A stretch of DNA of 64,000 nt, taken from assembly GCA_038087015.1 (NCBI GenBank), contig JASBNA010000014.1, forward strand, positions 854,093 to 918,092, written 5' to 3'. Source of the stretch: Cerrena zonata. Its lineage: Eukaryota > Basidiomycota > Agaricomycetes > Polyporales > Cerrenaceae. The notes below the pieces were generated by a model. It had not been told where the DNA came from. It ran no database searches and saw only the letters and a list, made by a program, of their open reading frames with translations. The position numbers were made by a program, and so were the translations under genes. Shown piece by piece: positions 60,294 to 64,000 of this stretch. Numbering within the stretch: the stretch's first letter is position 1; each line of letters begins with the position of its first letter.

Positions 60294-60851
60294 TGAAGTT
60301 TGCGTTATTATCGTCCTGTGAGTAGAGTCTTTATGATTACAGCTATGATGGGTATATGGTCGAGGTTGGAACGGAAGTATGGGTTCAAGTTGTACAGCGT
60401 GTGTATATCCACATGCAGTACTCGGGCGCTCCGTGACTATGTATCATCCAGCCTTATTGAAGGAACATTATTCATGTGCGTAGTACGAAGCCCTATATAC
60501 TTTCTCAATATTTGTATTGCGATGTAAAACCGTCGATATAAATGAGTAGCTCAGTGATGTATACCGCATATGCGAACGGGTCTGTGGATTTTATTCAGAG
60601 ATCTTGCAACATTCGCACCTGGGCCTTGGTACGGAGGGTATCAAGATAGTTGATACCAGAGTCGGTCAACCGACGTACCGGCTAATGTAGACCATCATGA
60701 TATGGTAAACCCCATGATCCATCCGAAGGTTTATACCCACTCACAGAAGCAGTGATCATAACAGTTGAAGCAATTGGATGATAGACACAAAATAAGTCTA
60801 CAAAGGAAAAGTTACAAGGGAAGCTCAATCACACAATGGAAATACTAACAA
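60294..60851. other. intergenic
   Basis: 560 bases upstream of the E3 ligase gene and downstream of NUP85, both on the minus strand. Expected to hold the E3 ligase promoter; nothing else recognised. Confidence 0.45.
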
Positions 60852-63559
60852 CTATTTCGAGAACACCGACATCTTCCCTCCAACATCAATCACACCACAC
60901 CGAGCATAATATCTCGTCAACGCCAATCTCACCATCTGGACCCTCTGCAAAGCCAGCTTCTCATCCCCATTCTTAATCGTACGCGCAAGGATAGCAAGGT
61001 AATCTGATCCTGATCCATGAGTAGTCTGAAGAGCGATTTCCTCGACTTTTCGCATGAGGAGATACGCGTCTTCGGAGGCGAAATAGAACCTCTCGTCTAT
61101 GAAGATGACCCAGGTCAGTATTGGAATACTCGGTGATGGAATTCGGAAGACGTACTATTTCGTAAGAGATCAAGAGTGTCGCATAGGACGACAGCCCACC
61201 ATGATGTGGGAACAATTTCTTCCTGGAAGATGTCCATGACATCTAGCGCAGCATCCTCAAGCTCTCCGTTCAGTCGTCGTTGATGGAACTCAGCGAACCG
61301 AACAGCGAAGCGTAGTCTGTGGATGAATACACCGTTCAAGTTGTTGCCGTTCTGAGAGCGAAGTGACTGGAGCGTAGGAGCGATATTGGCAACCGTGTGC
61401 GCAAAACTCGCAGGACCTGAGGGAGATAAGTTGGGAATGACGGGTCCGAGTGGACCAGAAATAACACTTACCGTTAATGATATATTCGTCCAACACGCGA
61501 TCTACAATTCGACCCATACCGGGCCAATCCTCTGCAGATGCGCAATACGAGATAGCCAGTCCGTAATTCTTTTCTCGAAGGAAAGTCTGGGCAGCGATCT
61601 AGGATACAGCTTTCAGCAACTGGGATCCTGAAAAAAGATGCATCCTACCCTGCAAACCATACGCCTCACAGCTTCTCTCTGGTGTTCAAAACACGTTGCA
61701 TTTACCTCCTTCAGCACGCCGTCGAGAATACCTGCCCGTATCCTCGCAGACTCTTCATTCGCGGTCTGTGAGTCTTTTGGTGTTTGTAGTCGGAGGGCCA
61801 CTCGCATAAGAACCTGGTCAGCCATTTCGTGTCCGACCGTACCGCATGTACAGAGGTAGGATACAGTATGTCGCCAACACGAAGGATCTAGTCGCATGTA
61901 TTCTGCGTACTGAAGCACGTAGTAGTCACGAAGTGGTATATCGGAGCTGAGAAGGATGTTAGGAGAACATAAAACATCGTGGTTAAGAAATAGCACTTAC
62001 TCCGTAGTTTCGTTCTCGATGAGTCCAAGCGCCTGCATGAGGTCTGCCATGTGAGCCGCTAGCCAGACATCAAACTGGGCGGCATATGAGAGTGCTTGAA
62101 TGGGTTTTCCCAAAAGCAATGAAGACTGAATGGCGTCTTCGAGGTCTGTAGGGTCCGATGGCATATCATCCAGGATCGCGGTCACTACGTCGCTAGAATA
62201 TTATATATCAGTCTTCGAAATTAATGATAAAATGTTGGGAGAAACATACGGTAGTTCTGCTCTCCTCAATCGACCATCGACATAGACACCCCACACAGCA
62301 GTGACTTCCTTCCAGTCCGCCCCCACCTCTTCACAGATTCGTTTAATCACTTCACCCCGTCCTTCAAGAATCCCGACAATATCGCTGATACGATCCCACC
62401 AATTCTCAAACCCATCGTCTCGCGCTTCTTCAGGGATCCTGTCAAGCTCTAAACGCAACGTCTTCGTTTTCTCCTTCCATCGACGGGAGGCAATTGCAAA
62501 GTCACGTTCCGCCGTGAATTGCTGTATTCGAGGATGACCTGTGAGCAAAGGGGCAAGGCTTTTAGAGAGACGTTGGAGGTGAGGGGACGGATGTTTTGAC
62601 GCGAGAATGTCTAGGAAGAAAGCGGTTGCTTTCGACAGCCCGCGCACTGTTGCTCTAATAAACCTCATGTAAATATGCGATCATGAACAGTGACGTCATA
62701 CGTACCGGGTAATATATGGCCAAAAGGCTTCATTTTGCCAGGGCTCATCCTGGGCACTGAGTTGTATTCCCTCCTCACTCGATGGCTCAACATAATGCGT
62801 GTTCAGCCATTCCATCAAGTCTTCACCCACTGGGATACGTTCTGCTTCTGTTCCCGGAGCATAAAGGAGGGTGAACAAAGAAAAGCAAGAATAGAGGATT
62901 CGGTAGTGATCGGGGGTATATTGTCGTGGTTGGCCTTTCGCAATTTCCCTCTAGAGTAACATGTTAGAATATGTAGCTCGCTACTGTCGGTGTAGTTGAC
63001 TCACCGTCACGTATACCCAGACTTCCTTCGTGTGGTTCACATAGTCGTATGCTAGTTTCCGAATGACGTTGGGACGATCGTCGACACGAAACCTATAGCT
63101 TGAGGTCAGTAAAGTGACCCATCAGAATGTAGGGGACGTACGCGTTAGAGTTTTCCTGTTGCGAGACCATCGACAGATTTTGAACAAGCTCAAAGACAAC
63201 AGAGGTATCAGAGATGAACTAAGGCGTCCCAACAAGTATTTAATTCAGCGTTAACAAGAGCTGCATTCTTCTATATGTGCTCACCGTTCTACGCTCCGCG
63301 ACTGGAGCTGCCTGCGGTGACGCAAAATAGACCGGTTGCACATCGGGATATGTTCTCTGCGATGATTGAGGATCTACCTTGTGTGTGTATTCAATCAGTA
63401 ATTAAATGGACAGAACTTGAACGTGATTCATACATTATTTGTGGCGTAGACAGCGAGGGACTCGTCACGGGGCGAGAAAGCAGTAGCTAGAGTCCGTCCA
63501 GACGAGGCAAATTCTTCTGCATGCCCAAGCTCAAATAAAGGGGGCGCAAGAGAAGGCAT
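60852..63559 (-). CDS. NUP85: Nucleoporin Nup85 (Nup84/Y complex)
   Basis: Start ATG at 63557-63559 (MPSLAPPLFELGHAEEF), stop at 60852-60854. About ten exons give roughly 730 residues. The early segment is beta-like (SGRTLATAFSPRDESLAVY). Then come long helical repeats: MFTLLYAPGTEAERIPVGED, MEWLNTHYVEPS, then ATVRGLSKATAFFLDILASK, WWDRISDIVGILEGRG, ALSYAAQFDVWLAAHMADLM, LRDYYVLQYAEYMRLDPSCW and SYCASAEDWPGMGRIVDRVL. This matches the Nup85 crown-and-trunk fold, including the YLxxxP/CWRHTVSYL-type pattern of the ancestral coatomer element. Nup85 joins Seh1 in the Y complex that scaffolds the nuclear pore. No membrane segment, as expected. Confidence 0.88.
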
Positions 63560-63834
63560 GTCAATGTATAATGTAAAGTTGTAGGTGCTAGTGAGTGTTT
63601 CAGAACAAACCGCTCGTCGCAGAACGCGGCGTGTCACATTCTGTCACAGTCACCGTGAGTCCGTAACACAGTTATCCAACTTGAAGTCGATTTGACTCGG
63701 AAGCTAGTCTCCCTTCTAAGGCAGACTCAAGCAAGCTGAGACTTAGCTCTTTCCAGTGCTCCTTCCCGTGAAAGTGCAATAAAGTTTGTCTACGCCAGCA
63801 GTATTGCGCATCAGCTAATCTGTCTAACTTGTAT

Positions 63835-64000
63835 TTTTTTCTTTTCAGCAGTGTACAACAGTACTATCACCTCGACCGTATGACAGCCATTGCACAAGAT
63901 CGCGTCGATCTCGAGCGAACTATTCAGGCTCACCGAAAAGAAATCGACCGACAACCAGGGGACATGCAGACACTTCATGAGGAAGTAGTCCAATTATCGA
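63835..64000 (+). CDS. 5' or internal exon of a coiled-coil protein, cut by window edge
   Basis: After an acceptor-like pyrimidine tract and TTTTCAG (63842-63847), an open frame runs to the window end. It includes ATG at 63880 and reads as an amphipathic helix: MTAIAQDRVDLERTIQAH, then KEIDRQPGDMQTLHEEVVQL. Heptad-like hydrophobic spacing suggests a coiled coil. Whether translation starts at 63880 or in an upstream exon cannot be told. Divergent from NUP85. Confidence 0.4.

Overview
The window looks like a chromosomal piece of a basidiomycete fungus, probably an Agaricomycete. Genes are split by many short GT-AG introns of about 50-60 nt. They lie on both strands, and the recognisable products are eukaryotic and fungal: Nup85, Nnf1, a Tul1/Dsc E3 ligase, Rib3, a mitochondrial phosphate carrier, and HET and MYND proteins. 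Base composition is close to balanced. The genus cannot be told from the sequence. I saw no CRISPR array, operon, prokaryotic signal or full autonomous transposon.

Layout, left part (1-18.3 kb): the 5' end of a GH1 beta-glucosidase runs off the left edge. It is followed by a Pro-rich cytosolic protein, an intron-containing tRNA-Glu(TTC), a 3.8-kb gene-poor stretch, a Ser/Pro-rich protein with a conserved C-terminus, and a coiled-coil protein. Next come a secreted protein with a diphtheria-toxin/PARP-type ADP-ribosyltransferase signature and a MYND-finger protein.

Middle (18.8-40.5 kb): a HET-domain (heterokaryon incompatibility-type) protein, a 2-oxoglutarate/Fe(II) oxygenase, an intact GH1 beta-glucosidase and a GH105 unsaturated rhamnogalacturonyl hydrolase. 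Then come two tandem paralogues of a family I cannot name, followed by housekeeping genes: RIB3 (riboflavin), mitochondrial phosphate carrier and NNF1 (kinetochore).

Right part (41-64 kb): an accessory block with a broken kinase paralogue, unassigned fragments, an intact TKL-like kinase and a helical unknown. It is followed by two decayed GH1 copies in head-to-tail array. These two copies are inverted relative to the intact GH1 at 24.7 kb and share its upstream flank, so a unit of about 4 kb was duplicated. One copy has a 745-bp insertion with imperfect terminal inverted repeats and a 9-bp target duplication in a coding exon. The window ends with TUL1, NUP85 and the start of a coiled-coil gene.

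Functionally, GH1 and GH105 point to plant or cell-wall polysaccharide breakdown outside the cell. HET, the kinase, MYND and secreted ART genes form accessory loci of the kind used in self/non-self or host interaction, but that role is inferred. All exon structures were worked out by hand from splice signals, reading frame and comparison between copies; the 5' ends of the HET and MYND genes are the least certain.
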